A program made the position numbers and the translations under genes. DNA of 64,000 bases from the NCBI RefSeq assembly GCF_001571065.1, contig NZ_BCSW01000017.1, positions 1 through 64,000 on the forward strand, in the 5' to 3' direction. This document shows, in pieces, positions 48,850 to 62,672 of this stretch. The notes under the pieces are model-generated. The model did not search any database and was not told the origin of the DNA. It saw nothing but the letters and a program-made list of their open reading frames with translations. Positions within the stretch are counted from its first letter, which is position 1. Each line of letters opens with the position of its first letter. Source of the DNA: Dietzia cinnamea NBRC 102147 (GTDB lineage: Bacteria > Actinomycetota > Actinomycetes > Mycobacteriales > Mycobacteriaceae).

Positions 48850-49637
48850 GACGACACTCCGCGGCGACGGACACCCTCGGCCAGCTCCGCCGTCAGACGC
48901 CTGAGCGCGTCCGGCCCCTCGGTCGCCGCCGTGATGAGCGCCGAGCCGACGATGACGCCGTCGGCGTAGGAGGCGATCTCGGCGGCCTGGTCGCCGTTCC
49001 GCACACCCAGACCCACACCACAGGCCAGATCGGATATCTCGCGTACGCGCCGGGTGAGCGTGCGCGGCGCGTCCGAAACGACGTCCCGCGCGCCGGTCAC
49101 CCCCATCACCGCCTGGACGTAGACGAAGCCACCCGTGCGCGACAGCGTCATCGCCAGCCGTTCCGGGGTGGACGACGGGGCCACGAGGAAGACCCGGTCG
49201 ATGCCGTGCGCATCGGAGGCGGCGATCCAGTCGTCCGCCTCGTCGGGGATGAGGTCGGGAGTGATCACGCCGGTGCCGCCGGCCGCCGCGAGATCGGCGG
49301 CGAAGCGGTCGACCCCGTATTGCAGGACGGGGTTCCAGTAGGTCATCACCACGGGCACCGCGCCGGCGTCAGCGACCGCCCGGACGACCTCGAAGGTGTC
49401 CGCGACCCGGAATCCCGCCTCGAGGGCGGTGTCCGCGGCGGCCTGGATGGTGGGGCCGTCCATCATGGGGTCGGAGTAGGGGATGCCGACCTCGATGATG
49501 TCGCAGCCGCCCTCGACCATCGTCCGGACGGCCTCGATCGATCCCTCGAGGGTCGGGTACCCGGCCGGGTAGTAGCCGATGAGCGCGGCCCGGTTCTCCG
49601 CCCGGCACCGCTCGAACACGTCGCTGAGAACGCTCAT
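48846..49637 (-). CDS. trpA: Tryptophan synthase alpha chain
   Basis: Cleaves indole-3-glycerol phosphate to indole. The 263-residue TIM barrel carries the catalytic Glu in [16 protein letters not shown] and the phosphate loop [12 protein letters not shown]. It overlaps trpB and lgt by four bases each. Indole is channelled to the TrpB subunit encoded upstream. Confidence 0.96.
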   Translation of the reverse strand: MSVLSDVFERCRAENRAALIGYYPAGYPTLEGSIEAVRTMVEGGCDIIEVGIPYSDPMMDGPTIQAAADTALEAGFRVADTFEVVRAVADAGAVPVVMTYWNPVLQYGVDRFAADLAAAGGTGVITPDLIPDEADDWIAASDAHGIDRVFLVAPSSTPERLAMTLSRTGGFVYVQAVMGVTGARDVVSDAPRTLTRRVREISDLACGVGLGVRNGDQAAEIASYADGVIVGSALITAATEGPDALRRLTAELAEGVRRRGVSS

Positions 49638-50962
49638 CCCTCGACTCCCCCGTCCGCGTACGCACCCTCGCCGTCGTCGGCACCCCGGCTCGAATCCACC
49701 CCGGCCTCCGGCGGCTCACCACCGCCCAACAACCCGAACCACCGCGCGGCGGTGTCGACGTCCTTGTCCCCGCGGCCGGAGACGTTAACCAGGATCAGGC
49801 CGACCCCCTCGGCGGCGAGCTGGGCCGCTCCGGCGACCGCATGTGCGGACTCGATGGCCGGGATGATGCCCTCCGTACGGCACAACTGCGCGAAGGCGTC
49901 CATGGCCTGGGTGTCGGTGATCGGCCGGTATTCGGCGCGACCGATATCCGACAGCCGCGAGTGCTCCGGCCCGACGCCCGGGTAGTCCAGGCCGGCGGAG
50001 ATGGAATGCGACTCGATCGTCTGACCGTCCTCGTCCTGCATGAGGTGGGCGTACGAGCCCTGGAACACGCCGGGCCGGCCGGCGTTGACGGTCGCCGCGG
50101 TACGCCCGGTCTCCACACCGTCACCGCCGGCCTCGCAGCCGACGAGGCGCACGGACTCGTCCTCGATGAACGGGTGGAACAGGCCGATCGCGTTGGAACC
50201 ACCGCCGACGCAGGCGACCGCGGCGTCCGGCAGCCGTCCCGCCTGCTCGAGGATCTGCACCCGCGCCTCGGCACCGACGATCCGCTGGAAGTCGCGGACC
50301 ATCGTCGGGAACGGGTGCGGCCCGGCCGCCGTGCCGAACGCGTAGTAGGTGTCGTCGGCGTGCGCGACCCAGTCGCGCATCGCCTCGTTGATCGCGTCCT
50401 TGAGCGTGGCCGAGCCGATCTCGACGGCCTCGACCTCCGCGCCCAGCAGACGCATCCGGGCGACGTTGAGCGCCTGACGACGCACGTCCACCGCGCCCAT
50501 GTAGATCTTGCACTCCAACCCCAGCAACGCACACGCAGTGGCGGTGGCCACCCCGTGCTGGCCGGCGCCGGTCTCCGCGATGACGCGGTTCTTACCCATC
50601 CGCTGGGCGAGCAGCGCCTGACCGAGCACGTTGTTGATCTTGTGCGAGCCGGTGTGGTTGAGGTCCTCGCGCTTGAGGAAGACCCGGGCGCCGATCTCCT
50701 CGCCGAACCGCGTGGCCTCGTACAGAGGGGACGGCCGACCCGAATAGTGCTTCTGCAGCCGGTCCAGCTGGTCGAGGTACTCCTCGTCCGCGCGGGCCTT
50801 GGCGTAGGCGTCGGTCACCTCGTCCACGACCGCCATCAACGCCTCGGGAACGTAACGGCCCCCGAACGGCCCCCAGTGGCCGCGCTGGTCAGGCTCGTGT
50901 CCGGTGGCTGTCCGGAGCACCTCCCCCATGGTGGGCAGTGACGTCAGATCCTTGGAGTTCAC
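49634..50962 (-). CDS. trpB: Tryptophan synthase beta chain
   Basis: PLP enzyme that joins indole and serine. The 442-residue protein keeps the PLP lysine at 108 in [19 protein letters not shown] and the [12 protein letters not shown] phosphate loop. The C terminus carries an extra acidic, Gly-rich tail of about 30 residues (after WFGLLGGGE). The GTG at 50962 is chosen; CAGACT lies seven bases before it, so a second leaderless transcript may start here, 34 bases after trpC. Confidence 0.96.
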   Translation of the reverse strand: MNSKDLTSLPTMGEVLRTATGHEPDQRGHWGPFGGRYVPEALMAVVDEVTDAYAKARADEEYLDQLDRLQKHYSGRPSPLYEATRFGEEIGARVFLKREDLNHTGSHKINNVLGQALLAQRMGKNRVIAETGAGQHGVATATACALLGLECKIYMGAVDVRRQALNVARMRLLGAEVEAVEIGSATLKDAINEAMRDWVAHADDTYYAFGTAAGPHPFPTMVRDFQRIVGAEARVQILEQAGRLPDAAVACVGGGSNAIGLFHPFIEDESVRLVGCEAGGDGVETGRTAATVNAGRPGVFQGSYAHLMQDEDGQTIESHSISAGLDYPGVGPEHSRLSDIGRAEYRPITDTQAMDAFAQLCRTEGIIPAIESAHAVAGAAQLAAEGVGLILVNVSGRGDKDVDTAARWFGLLGGGEPPEAGVDSSRGADDGEGAYADGGVEG

Positions 50963-50996
50963 GACTCCCAGTCTGCCGGAAGCCCACCACCGGGGC

Positions 50997-51809
50997 CTAG
51001 CGGGGCCCCTGCGGGCAGGAGGGGTGAGCACCCGCCGTGGCCAGCGCGTTGCAGGCCGCACGCGGGTCGCCCTGCGTCACCAGCCCCTCGCCGACGAGGA
51101 CCGCGTCCGCACCCACGCTGGCGTACGCCAGGAGGTCGGAGGCGTCCCGGACACCCGACTCGGCGATCTTCACGACGTCGGACGGCAGGCCCGGTGCGAT
51201 GCGGGAGAACACGTCCCGGTCGACCTCGAGGGTCTTGAGGTTGCGGGCGTTGACGCCGATGACGCTCGCTCCGGCCTCCAGGGCGCGGTCCGCCTCCTCC
51301 TCGGTGTGGACCTCCACCAGCGCGGTCATCCCGAGCGACTCGGTACGGTCCAGCAGCGACACCAGGGCGTCCTGCTCGAGGGCGGCCACGATGAGCAGGA
51401 CCAGGTCCGCTCCGTGCGCCCGCGCCTCGTGGATCTGGTACGGCCCCACGACGAAGTCCTTGCGCAGGACCGGGATGTCGACCGCGCGCCGGACCGCGTC
51501 GAGATCGGCCAGGCTGCCGTGGAAGCGTCGCTCCTCGGTCAGGCACGAGATGATCCGCGCCCCGCCGTCCTCGTACATGCGGGCCAGCACCGCCGGATCG
51601 GGAATGTCGGCCAACGCCCCCTTGGACGGGCTCGCCCTCTTCACCTCGGCGATGACGCCCACACCCGGGTCGCGCAGCGCCTTGAGCGCATCGAGCGGGT
51701 CCGACGCGGACAGGGCCGCCTTCTTCACCGACTCCAGGTCGATGACGGCCTCGCGGGCCGCGACGTCCTCGCGGACCCCGTCGAGAATCGAGTCCAGCAC
51801 GGTACCCAC
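50997..51809 (-). CDS. trpC: Indole-3-glycerol phosphate synthase
   Basis: Converts CdRP to indole-3-glycerol phosphate. The 270-residue barrel starts with [18 protein letters not shown] and has [20 protein letters not shown] and [11 protein letters not shown] as in the family. The GTG at 51809 follows a GGGAGG site. The 98-base gap before it is one of the few breaks in the his-trp block and may contain a promoter (TATTGT near 51863). Confidence 0.95.
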   Translation of the reverse strand: MGTVLDSILDGVREDVAAREAVIDLESVKKAALSASDPLDALKALRDPGVGVIAEVKRASPSKGALADIPDPAVLARMYEDGGARIISCLTEERRFHGSLADLDAVRRAVDIPVLRKDFVVGPYQIHEARAHGADLVLLIVAALEQDALVSLLDRTESLGMTALVEVHTEEEADRALEAGASVIGVNARNLKTLEVDRDVFSRIAPGLPSDVVKIAESGVRDASDLLAYASVGADAVLVGEGLVTQGDPRAACNALATAGAHPSCPQGPR

Positions 51810-51907
51810 CGTGACCTCCCTCAGCAGTGATCGGGGCGGAAAGTGTGATCGAGATCGACAATAGAGGTCCGGAGCCGGGTTCCCGAATCGGGTCCACCCC
51901 GTCGCGG

Positions 51908-52558
51908 TCAACCGGTCGGATCGCGTCCTTCGTCGAGCTCCGACCAGAGGTCACGACCGGCGTCGCCGTCCGCGTCATCCCTCGCTTCTCCGCCGGTTCC
52001 GCGGCGTACGGCGGGCGTGACGTACCGGTCGTCGCGCCGCACCGGACGCGCCGGCCGCGCGAGGACGACGATCCCCGCCGCGAGCAGCGCGGCCGCGCCG
52101 GCGCCGGTGAGCGACGGGCCCACCGGCCGGGTCGACGACTCGGTGATCCGGGACCACTCCGGGATCGACTCGGAGCCCTCGGCGCCCGGCCCCGCGTTGG
52201 TCCGGGCGACCCCCTCGTCACTCGTGATCACCGTATGGACCCGCTCGGCGTCGACGCCGCCCACCGACGAGATCAGCAACGCGACGGCCGCCACCCCGAG
52301 CAGGGCGATGACCGCTCCCACGGCGCGGGCCGCGAGCCCCCGCACCAATGCCACCGCCGCAATGGCGGCCAGGGCGCCCAGCGCGAGCGGCACAAGAGCC
52401 GGCTGCCACTCGGCGCCGACGAGCGCGCGCCGGGCCTCACCCGACTGGTCGTTGAACGCGGCCACATCGAGCCACACCATCCGGGAGGCGATCCACAGCA
52501 GGGCCGCGCCGACGAGCAGCAGGACGACGGGCACCAGGAGCCGGGCGCGACGGCTCAC
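51908..52558 (-). CDS. Trp-region conserved membrane protein (TIGR02234)
   Basis: A 216-residue membrane protein with four predicted helices (about 5-25, 55-75, 82-103 and 153-172) and a hydrophilic acidic tail. It lies between trpE and trpC, the position that defines the TIGR02234 family in actinobacteria. Function unknown; a link to tryptophan transport or sensing is only suggested by position. The GTG start overlaps the trpE stop. Confidence 0.85.
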   Translation of the reverse strand: MSRRARLLVPVVLLLVGAALLWIASRMVWLDVAAFNDQSGEARRALVGAEWQPALVPLALGALAAIAAVALVRGLAARAVGAVIALLGVAAVALLISSVGGVDAERVHTVITSDEGVARTNAGPGAEGSESIPEWSRITESSTRPVGPSLTGAGAAALLAAGIVVLARPARPVRRDDRYVTPAVRRGTGGEARDDADGDAGRDLWSELDEGRDPTG

Positions 52559-54096
52559 CGGGACTCCCCTGCCGGCCGCAGCGTCTCCGCGGCGGAGACG
52601 GCCCGCAGGACCGCCATCGCCTTGTTGCGACACTCGGCGTCCTCCGAGGCCGCCACCGAGTCGGCGACGATTCCGGCCCCGGCCTGGACGAACGCGGTGC
52701 CGTCCTTGATCACCGCCGAGCGGATCGCGATGGCCTGATCGGTGTTGCCCGCGAAATCCACGTAGCCGACCACGCCGCCGTACACGCCGCGGCGGGTGTC
52801 CTCGAGGTCCTCGATGATCTGCAGGGCCCGCGGCTTCGGGGAACCCGAGAGGGTGCCGGCCGGGAAGCACGCGGTCACCGCGTCGATGCCCGTCCGCCCG
52901 TCGGCCAGGCGCCCCGTCACCGTCGACACGAGGTGCATCACGTGGCTGTACCGCTCCACCTGGCGGAACTCGGTCACCTCGACCGTGCCCGGGACGCAGA
53001 CGCGGCCCAGGTCGTTGCGCCCGAGGTCGACCAACATCAGATGCTCGGCGTTCTCCTTGGCGTCGTCCACCAGGTCCTTGGCGAGCAGGATGTCGTGCTC
53101 GTCGTCGTCACCCCTGGGCCTCGTCCCCGCGATGGGGTGGGTCGTGGCGACGCCGTCGACCACGGTGACCAGAGCCTCCGGGCTCGATCCCACGATCGTG
53201 AACGCCGTCCCGCCGAACCCGTCCGGCCCCGTGCCGTCCGGGATCGTCATGAGGAACATGTACGGGCTGGGGTTGGTGGTACGCAGGATGCGGTACACAT
53301 CGCGCGGCGAGGCGTCGGTGTCGACCTCGAAGCGCTGGCTCAGCACCACCTGGAACGCCTCGCCCGCGTGGATCTGCTCGATGATGTCGGCGACCCGCGC
53401 GTGATAGGTGGGCTCGTCGGTGCGACGACGCACCCGCGGATCAGGTGTGTTGAACACGCTCACCCCGCCGGCGCCGGGCTCGGCGAGACGCGCCGTCATC
53501 GACTCGAGCCGCTCGACCGCGTCCGCATACGCCTCGTCCACCCGCTCGTCGCTGCCGTCCCAGTTGACGGCGTTCGCGATGAGATGGATCCGGCCCTCGT
53601 GGTGGTCGAAGGCGGCCAGATCCGTGGCCAGCAACTGGACGAGCTCCGGCACCCGTAGGTCGTCGATCGTGTCGGGGGCGATCCGCTCGAGCCTGCGGAC
53701 GATGTCATACCCCAGGTAACCGACCATCCCGGACGTCAGCGGCGGCAGGCCCACGATCTGGTCGGTCCGCAGCAGCTCGAGGGTCCGTCGGAGGGCGTCC
53801 AGCGGATCACCGCCGGTCGGCGCGCCGGCGGGGACGCTGCCCCACCACGTCGCCTCGCCGGCCTCGTCGACCGTCAGCGCGGCCGCCGCGCCACAGCCGA
53901 TGAACGACCACCGTGACCAGGAGCGCCCGTGTTCGGCCGACTCCAACAGGAACGTGCCCGGCCGGTCCCCCGCCAGCTTGACGTAAGCCGAGAGCGGGGT
54001 CTCGGAGTCGGCGAGGACCGTGCGCACGACCGGCACCACCCGGTGCCCCGCGGCGAGCGCGCGGAACTGCTCCAACGTGGTGGTCGCGGTGCTCAT
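52555..54096 (-). CDS. trpE: Anthranilate synthase component I
   Basis: Makes anthranilate from chorismate with ammonia from a TrpG partner. The 513-residue protein has the chorismate-enzyme core: [48 protein letters not shown] and [14 protein letters not shown]. The N-terminal [18 protein letters not shown] segment is the usual tryptophan-feedback site. trpG is not in this window. The ATG overlaps the tautomerase stop (ATGA). Confidence 0.96.
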   Translation of the reverse strand: MSTATTTLEQFRALAAGHRVVPVVRTVLADSETPLSAYVKLAGDRPGTFLLESAEHGRSWSRWSFIGCGAAAALTVDEAGEATWWGSVPAGAPTGGDPLDALRRTLELLRTDQIVGLPPLTSGMVGYLGYDIVRRLERIAPDTIDDLRVPELVQLLATDLAAFDHHEGRIHLIANAVNWDGSDERVDEAYADAVERLESMTARLAEPGAGGVSVFNTPDPRVRRRTDEPTYHARVADIIEQIHAGEAFQVVLSQRFEVDTDASPRDVYRILRTTNPSPYMFLMTIPDGTGPDGFGGTAFTIVGSSPEALVTVVDGVATTHPIAGTRPRGDDDEHDILLAKDLVDDAKENAEHLMLVDLGRNDLGRVCVPGTVEVTEFRQVERYSHVMHLVSTVTGRLADGRTGIDAVTACFPAGTLSGSPKPRALQIIEDLEDTRRGVYGGVVGYVDFAGNTDQAIAIRSAVIKDGTAFVQAGAGIVADSVAASEDAECRNKAMAVLRAVSAAETLRPAGESR

Positions 54097-54272
54097 CCGA
54101 GGGCCTTGCCGCCGATGCCGAAGGAGTCGTGCGGCATGTCGTTGACATGGACCCACACCTTCGCGGGGTCCTTGCCCGAGGCCTCCGCGTACGCCGCGGT
54201 GACGGCCTCGATGACGCGGGCCTTGCCCTCCGCGGTCATCCCGTCGAGCTGGTTGATCTGGATGAACGGCAC
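54093..54272 (-). CDS. 4-oxalocrotonate tautomerase-like protein lacking the active-site arginines
   Basis: A 59-residue protein of the tautomerase superfamily. After removal of the initiator Met, Pro1 is exposed ([10 protein letters not shown]), and the family end [10 protein letters not shown] is intact. Aligned without gaps to 4-OT, Arg11 is Met and Arg39 is Trp, so it is unlikely to be a true 4-oxalocrotonate tautomerase. The GTG at 54272 has a GGGGAGG site and lies five bases after hisI; its stop overlaps trpE. It therefore links the his and trp genes. Its reaction is unknown. Confidence 0.85.
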   Translation of the reverse strand: MPFIQINQLDGMTAEGKARVIEAVTAAYAEASGKDPAKVWVHVNDMPHDSFGIGGKALG

Positions 54273-54277
54273 GGCGA

Positions 54278-54631
54278 TCAGTCCTCCCCGAGAAGTGTGG
54301 CGGTGTCGAAACAACTGGTCGTGCCGTTGTGGCACGCCGCCCCGGTCTGGTCGACCCGGAGCAGGACTGTGTCCCCGTCGCAGTCGATCTCCACGCTACG
54401 GACGTGCTGCACGTGGCCCGAGGTCTCCCCCTTCACCCAGCGCTGACCCCGCGAGCGCGAGTAGTACACGCCGCGGCGGGTCGCCAGGGTCTCGGCGAGT
54501 GCGGCGTCGTCCATCCACGCCATCATGAGCACCCGACCCGAGGTGGCGTCCTGCACGACGGCCGCGATCAGGCCGTCGGCATTGCGTGAGAGCCGCTCGG
54601 CGATGGACCGGTCCAGGACGTGCGCGGTCAT
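54278..54631 (-). CDS. hisI: Phosphoribosyl-AMP cyclohydrolase
   Basis: Third step of histidine synthesis. The 117-residue single-domain enzyme has [30 protein letters not shown], the metal-binding DCDGDTVLL and the C-terminal Cys pair ACHNGTTSC. It is not fused to HisE, as in other actinobacteria. It overlaps hisF by four bases. Confidence 0.96.
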   Translation of the reverse strand: MTAHVLDRSIAERLSRNADGLIAAVVQDATSGRVLMMAWMDDAALAETLATRRGVYYSRSRGQRWVKGETSGHVQHVRSVEIDCDGDTVLLRVDQTGAACHNGTTSCFDTATLLGED

Positions 54632-55401
54632 CGGACCGTGATCCCCTCGGCCGCGAGCGCCTTCTTGACGTCGCCGACGGTCATCTCCCCGAAGTGGAAG
54701 ACGCTGGCGGCCAACACCGCGTCCGCCCCGGCGTGGACGGCGGGCGCGAAGTGCTCCACCGCGCCCGCGCCTCCCGAGGCGATGACGGGGATCGACACGG
54801 CCTCACGGACCGCCCGCACCATCGCCAGGTCGAAACCCTCCTTGGTGCCGTCGGCGTCCATCGAGTTGAGCAGGATCTCCCCCACGCCCAGCTCCTGCCC
54901 GCGCCGGGCCCACTCGACGGCGTCGATGCCGGTGCCGCGGCGGCCACCGTGCGTGGTGACCTCCCACCCCGACGGCGTCGGCTCTGAGCCCTCGGGCACG
55001 GTGCGCGCGTCGACGGAGAGCACGATGCACTGCGAACCGAAGCGCCGGCTGAGCTCACCGAGTAGCTCAGGTCGGGCGATGGCCGCGGTGTTCACGCTGA
55101 CCTTGTCGGCGCCGGCCCGCAGGAGCTGGTCGACGTCCTCTTCGGCACGGACGCCGCCGCCCACGGTGAGTGGGATGAAGACCTGCTCGGCCGTGCGGCG
55201 GACCACGTCGATCATGGTGCCGCGACCCGCGGACGACGCGGTGACATCGAGGAACGTGAGCTCGTCCGCTCCCTGCGCGTCATAGGCCGCGGCGAGCTCC
55301 ACGGGATCGCCGGCGTCGCGGAGATCGAGGAAGTTCACGCCCTTGACCACACGGCCGGCGTCGACGTCGAGGCACGGGATGACCCTGGTGGCGAGTGTCA
55401 T
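54628..55401 (-). CDS. hisF: Imidazole glycerol phosphate synthase subunit HisF
   Basis: Cyclase subunit: turns PRFAR plus ammonia from HisH into IGP and AICAR. The 257-residue barrel has [19 protein letters not shown] with the catalytic Asp, [10 protein letters not shown], and [13 protein letters not shown]. The ATG at 55401 is seven bases after the phosphatase gene; earlier in-frame codons fall inside that gene. Confidence 0.97.
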   Translation of the reverse strand: MTLATRVIPCLDVDAGRVVKGVNFLDLRDAGDPVELAAAYDAQGADELTFLDVTASSAGRGTMIDVVRRTAEQVFIPLTVGGGVRAEEDVDQLLRAGADKVSVNTAAIARPELLGELSRRFGSQCIVLSVDARTVPEGSEPTPSGWEVTTHGGRRGTGIDAVEWARRGQELGVGEILLNSMDADGTKEGFDLAMVRAVREAVSIPVIASGGAGAVEHFAPAVHAGADAVLAASVFHFGEMTVGDVKKALAAEGITVR

Positions 55402-55408
55402 GGTCGAA

Positions 55409-56323
55409 TCACCGATCCCCGGCGAGCCACGGGCGGGGACTCTCCGGTTCCGGCGTGGCGCGACGTCGACCCGCCTCGAAGAAGTTCCCCGGCTCCCCGA
55501 GCTGCCGGACCGTGCCCAGCACCTCCGCGTGGGCTCGCGGCGACGCCGCCAGCAGCGAGGGCGAGTCGATGGACCACGGCTCACCCGCGAGGTCGGTGAC
55601 GACACCCCCCGCGGCCCGGATGTGGGAGGCGCCCGCGGCGTTGTCCCAGGCGTAGTTGCCGAAGCTCACCGCGGCGGACAGGCGGCCCGACGCGACGAAC
55701 GACAGGTCGACACCGGTGGAGCCGAACTTGCGGGTCCGCGCGGCGTCGAGGGTGAGCTGCTCGAACACCTCACGGCGGTAGGCCGGGGGGTACGTGGTGC
55801 GGGCGCCGGTGTTGAGCGAACCGAGCCCGAGTGCCACGTCGCGGATGGAGACGTCCGACATCCGCGGGGACTCGACGCCGTTCTCCATGAGCGGCCCACC
55901 GGCGATCGAGGTGAACGTCAGACCGAGCAACGGCAGCCATGTCAGGCCGAGCACCGGCTGACGATCGTGAACCAATGCGACCAGGATCCCCGCCGTGGGG
56001 ATCCCCAACGAGTAGTTGGCGGTGCCGTCGATCGGGTCGACCACCCACAGCGTGCCCTCGTTCACCGGAGGGCCGCCGAACTCCTCACCGTGCACCTCGA
56101 GGCCCGTGCCCTCACGCAGCGCGTCGGAGATCCGGCGCTCCAGTTCCAGATCCAGCTCGGTTGCGAAGTCGTTCCGAGTGCCCTTGTTCTGGACGCCGGG
56201 GGCGCCGACACCCTCGACGAACCGTGGCGTCACCTCGTCGAGCACCCGCCTCGCCAACGCGAGCGCCTCGGCGGGATCGACGGGGAGTCCCGTCGGCAGG
56301 GTGTTTCCGGTCTGGTCTGACAT
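55409..56323 (-). CDS. Inositol monophosphatase-family phosphatase
   Basis: A 304-residue Mg-dependent phosphatase with the IMPase motifs [17 protein letters not shown] and [15 protein letters not shown]. In mycobacteria and Corynebacterium glutamicum an impA gene has this place between hisA and hisF. It may hydrolyse inositol phosphate (for mycothiol and phosphatidylinositol) or act as a histidinol-phosphate phosphatase. No HisB-type phosphatase domain is encoded in this window, which leaves the second role open. Confidence 0.88.
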   Translation of the reverse strand: MSDQTGNTLPTGLPVDPAEALALARRVLDEVTPRFVEGVGAPGVQNKGTRNDFATELDLELERRISDALREGTGLEVHGEEFGGPPVNEGTLWVVDPIDGTANYSLGIPTAGILVALVHDRQPVLGLTWLPLLGLTFTSIAGGPLMENGVESPRMSDVSIRDVALGLGSLNTGARTTYPPAYRREVFEQLTLDAARTRKFGSTGVDLSFVASGRLSAAVSFGNYAWDNAAGASHIRAAGGVVTDLAGEPWSIDSPSLLAASPRAHAEVLGTVRQLGEPGNFFEAGRRRATPEPESPRPWLAGDR

Positions 56324-56388
56324 CTCGGGCCTCCTGCTCGAGGTCGTGCGGGGGTGGAGCTACCGGGTGGACACGGCGCTCGATGGAT

Positions 56389-57144
56389 TCAGCGGCCGCT
56401 GACGGCGGCGAGCGCTTCGGGAAGAGTGAACCGTCCGGCGTAGAGGGCCTTGCCCACGATGGCCCCCTCCACGCCCTGCGGCACCAGCGAGGCGATGGCC
56501 TCGAGATCCGCGACGGACGAGACGCCACCGGAGGCCACCACCGGTGCGTCGGTGGCCGCGCACACCTGGGAGAGCATCTCCAGGTTGGGCCCGTTGAGCA
56601 TGCCGTCCTTGGACACGTCGGTGACGACGTAGCGGGCGCACCCGTCCTTGTCGAGGCGCTCGAGGACCTCCCACAGGTTGCCGCCGTCGGAGACCCATCC
56701 CCGACCACGCAGCCGGGGCTCTCCGTCGATGACCCGCACGTCGAGACCCACCGCGATGCGGTCACCGTGACGGGCGATGGCCGAGGCGCACCACTCGGGG
56801 TTCTCGAGCGCGGCCGTGCCCAGGTTGACGCGCGCGCACCCGGTGGCGAGCGCGGCCTCGAGCGACTCGTCGTCGCGGATCCCGCCGGACATCTCGACCT
56901 TGACGTCGAGCGCCCCCACGACCTCGGCGAGGAGCTCCCGGTTGGTACCCCGTCCGAACGCGGCGTCCAGGTCCACCAGGTGCACCCACTCGGCGCCGTC
57001 GTTCTGCCACTGCATCGCCGCGTCGAGCGGTGCGCCGTAGGAGGTCTCCGTCCCGGCCTCGCCCTGGACGAGGCGGACGGCCTGCCCGTCGGCGACGTCG
57101 ACGGCGGGCAGGAGTTCGAGGTATCTGGCGTTGGTCACGGGCAT
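56389..57144 (-). CDS. priA: Phosphoribosyl isomerase A (bifunctional HisA/TrpF)
   Basis: In actinobacteria this barrel isomerises both ProFAR (histidine) and phosphoribosylanthranilate (tryptophan). The 251-residue protein has [45 protein letters not shown] and [14 protein letters not shown], which match the PriA subfamily. No trpF is found among the trp genes here, which supports the dual role. The ATG touches the stop of the small membrane protein gene. Confidence 0.93.
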   Translation of the reverse strand: MPVTNARYLELLPAVDVADGQAVRLVQGEAGTETSYGAPLDAAMQWQNDGAEWVHLVDLDAAFGRGTNRELLAEVVGALDVKVEMSGGIRDDESLEAALATGCARVNLGTAALENPEWCASAIARHGDRIAVGLDVRVIDGEPRLRGRGWVSDGGNLWEVLERLDKDGCARYVVTDVSKDGMLNGPNLEMLSQVCAATDAPVVASGGVSSVADLEAIASLVPQGVEGAIVGKALYAGRFTLPEALAAVSGR

Positions 57145-57395
57145 CAGCCTAGTCCGTCGTCAGCGGGGCGCTCCGCCTGCCCGCCGGGCTCCTCGCCGTA
57201 CTCCGCGCGGATCGCGCGATCGGTGAACCGGCGGGACGTCAAGCCCATCGCCGCCACCGTCGCGACGACGCCGGCGAGGGCGACGACCGCGCGCCCGGCG
57301 GGCGGCAGGGGCAGCAGCGCGACCGCGAGCGCGGTCAGCGCGAGCACCAGGACGCCCGCCCCCGCCACCGCCAGGGCGAGCGCGGCGAACGACAC
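57144..57395 (-). CDS. Small two-helix membrane protein in the his operon
   Basis: An 83-residue protein with two hydrophobic helices (about 4-27 and 33-51), a short basic loop, and a hydrophilic tail ([20 protein letters not shown]). It fits between hisH (22-base gap) and priA (TGATG junction), so it is very likely translated. The GTG at 57395 is the best start, although the ribosome binding site is weak. I do not recognise a family. Some relatives have small unknown genes in their his operons. Confidence 0.7.
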   Translation of the reverse strand: MSFAALALAVAGAGVLVLALTALAVALLPLPPAGRAVVALAGVVATVAAMGLTSRRFTDRAIRAEYGEEPGGQAERPADDGLG

Positions 57396-57417
57396 CGCGG
57401 CCGGGCCGCGGTCGCTC

Positions 57418-58083
57418 TCAGGCGACAGAGCGGATCCAGTTCTCGAGGAGCTGCAGGCCGGCGTCCCCGGACTTCTCGGGGTGGAACTGGGTGGCCGACA
57501 GCGGGCCGTTCTCCACCGCGGCGATGAACCGGGTCCCGTGCTCCGCCCACGTGACGTCGGGAGCACGCAGGTGGTCGGAGGGCTCCATCTCCCATCGCTG
57601 GACGCCGTAGGAGTGCACGAAGTAGAAGCGCTCGTCGGCGGACATGCCGGCGAACAGCACTGTGCGCGCGGGTGCCTCGACGGTGTTCCACCCCATGTGC
57701 GGGAGGACGGGGGCGTCGAGCTTCTCCACGACACCGGGCCACTCCCCGCAGCCGGGAGCGCCGGGAGAGCCCTCGTGCTCCCCGTCCGAGAACTCGGTTC
57801 CGCGCTCGAACATCACCTGCATGCCCACACAGATGCCCAGGACCGGGCGTCCGCCCGCGAGACGCTCTCCGATGATGCGGGGCCCCTTGACCGCCTCGAG
57901 GCCCTTCATGCAGGCGGCGAACGCCCCGACGCCGGGCACGACGAGCGCCTCGGCCTCGGTCGCCACGCGCGGGTCGGAGGTCAGCTCCACCCGGGCGCCG
58001 ACACGCTCGAGAGCGCGATGAGCCGAGCGCAGGTTGCCGGAGCCGTAGTCCAGGAGCGCCACCCGCGGGGTCGTCTTCGTCAT
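57418..58083 (-). CDS. hisH: Imidazole glycerol phosphate synthase subunit HisH
   Basis: Glutamine amidotransferase that feeds ammonia to HisF. The 221-residue class I amidotransferase has the nucleophile Cys85 in GICVGMQ and the His-Glu pair in TQFHPEKSG. It overlaps the MFS gene by four bases. Confidence 0.97.
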   Translation of the reverse strand: MTKTTPRVALLDYGSGNLRSAHRALERVGARVELTSDPRVATEAEALVVPGVGAFAACMKGLEAVKGPRIIGERLAGGRPVLGICVGMQVMFERGTEFSDGEHEGSPGAPGCGEWPGVVEKLDAPVLPHMGWNTVEAPARTVLFAGMSADERFYFVHSYGVQRWEMEPSDHLRAPDVTWAEHGTRFIAAVENGPLSATQFHPEKSGDAGLQLLENWIRSVA

Positions 58084-59327
58084 GAGTTCACCTTATCGCC
58101 GCTGTCGTCGGAGGCCAGATCTCGTACGGGCCGCGTGCGACGTGCACCCACCGCCGCCGGGCCGCCCACCACGAGGACGATCCCGGCCGCGACCGTGAAC
58201 AGCACGACGTAACCGAAGCCCGCGAACGCGCCCATGACCACCGACCCGAGCCCGGTGCCGGCGTCGAAGGAGATGTTCCACGACGCGGACGCGGTGCCCA
58301 GCCGGGAACGCGGCATCCGCTCGAACGAGCCCACGAGGGCCTCGTTCTGGACGGCGCCGAACCCGAGGCCGAAGACCACGGTCGGGACGAGGAACCACCA
58401 GGGGTTCGCCTCCAGTGTCAACAGCGAGGCGATGCCGAGCATTCCGAGAGTCGCGACACCCAGTCCCGGCCACACCAGCGAGCCGGGGCCGCGTCGGTCC
58501 GACACGAGCCCCGCGACAGTGCGACCGACGATCACGCCGGCGCCCAGCAGGCCGAGCCCCAGCCCTGCGACCACGGCCCCGCTGCCGGAGGCGATCGAGT
58601 CGAGGGCCGGTGACAGGAACGAGGCCGCCGCGCCGTAGGGCAGTGTCACCGCGACCATCACCAGGAACGGTCCGGCGAGGAGGACTATCACCTTCCGGGG
58701 CCCCATCCCCTCGTGACCGGACTCCTCGGGCGGGGTCGGGAACACGTGGGGCAGACGCACCGCGGCGACGAGTCCGACGACGCCGAAGGCCGTGGCGGCC
58801 CAGGCCACCGTCGGCAGCCCGAACAGGTCGAGCAGCCACAGCCCGACCGGCAGGAAGAGCGCCTCGGAGATGCCCACGGCGAGGCCGATCAGCGAGGTCG
58901 CGCGTCCCAGCATCCCCGGCGGTGCCAGTTCGGCGACGAGCGCGGAACCGGCGACCGTCATCATGCCGAAGCCGGCGCCGCGCACTCCGCTGATGGCCAG
59001 CACCGCGAACGACCCGTCGAAGACCGCCAGCAGGCCCGAGGGCAAGCCCAGCAGGGCGCTGCCGATCCCGAGCACCCACCGGTACCCGATGATCCCCGTG
59101 AACCGGGGGGTGGCCAGCTGGAACAGGACCGTCACCGTCATGAACACGCCGGTGGTGGCCCCGGCGACGAGTTCACTGCCGCCGCCGCGGACGACCGCGA
59201 GCGGGACGACCGGCAGGAGCAGCGAGAAACCGCCGAACGCGAGCAGGACCAGGACGAAGGCCGCGGGGACGCCGGGGGTGCGGGCCAGGCGTGCGAACGC
59301 CCCCGGGTTCTCTAACCGCGCGTTCAC
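58080..59327 (-). CDS. MFS transporter in the his operon
   Basis: A 415-residue permease with about 12 helices and the MFS loop motif near [15 protein letters not shown]. It lies between hisB and hisH with a seven-base gap and a four-base overlap. Corynebacterium glutamicum has extra genes at the same place (hisDCB-orf1-orf2-hisHA). Export of histidine or an intermediate is a guess from position only. The start codon is GTG at 59327. Confidence 0.85.
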   Translation of the reverse strand: MNARLENPGAFARLARTPGVPAAFVLVLLAFGGFSLLLPVVPLAVVRGGGSELVAGATTGVFMTVTVLFQLATPRFTGIIGYRWVLGIGSALLGLPSGLLAVFDGSFAVLAISGVRGAGFGMMTVAGSALVAELAPPGMLGRATSLIGLAVGISEALFLPVGLWLLDLFGLPTVAWAATAFGVVGLVAAVRLPHVFPTPPEESGHEGMGPRKVIVLLAGPFLVMVAVTLPYGAAASFLSPALDSIASGSGAVVAGLGLGLLGAGVIVGRTVAGLVSDRRGPGSLVWPGLGVATLGMLGIASLLTLEANPWWFLVPTVVFGLGFGAVQNEALVGSFERMPRSRLGTASASWNISFDAGTGLGSVVMGAFAGFGYVVLFTVAAGIVLVVGGPAAVGARRTRPVRDLASDDSGDKVNS

Positions 59328-59334
59328 GCCGGCA

Positions 59335-62431
<3,097 letters not shown>

Positions 62432-62533
62432 GGTGTGGCCTTTCCTCGGGAGCACCGTGGCCGCGGGCCGGATCGGCGCCCGTGTCGCGAGCACACGGTG
62501 GGCCATGACCCGCGCGGCCACCCGAATAGTCTA
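62432..62533 (-). promoter_or_regulatory. Promoter and leader of the his-trp block
   Basis: On the minus strand TAGACT (62533-62528) is followed by six bases and GTG (62521). The 90 bases from there to the hisD ATG are open in frame with hisD and encode a basic peptide ([20 protein letters not shown] at the start) with no histidine run. No good -35 hexamer is seen. A GGGTGGCCGCG segment at the start looks like a T-box core, but the leader is too short for a T-box. Confidence 0.5.
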
Positions 62534-62672
62534 GTGCCGCCGACGGCGTCCGCGACTCGGGCCACCTGCCCGGGTGACCGCCGGGCGGGTCGTGCGACCC
62601 ACGCACACGCCGCGCACGGATTGTCAGCCGGCGCTCATCCTTCCGCGGCCCCCGCTTTCTATGCTCGTCGGC

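Noticed and set aside
62480-62533. T-box riboswitch before hisD (GGGTGGCCGCG resembles the T-box core)
   Set aside because: Two bases of the core are missing and the predicted leader is only about 90 bases, too short for stem I and the antiterminator.
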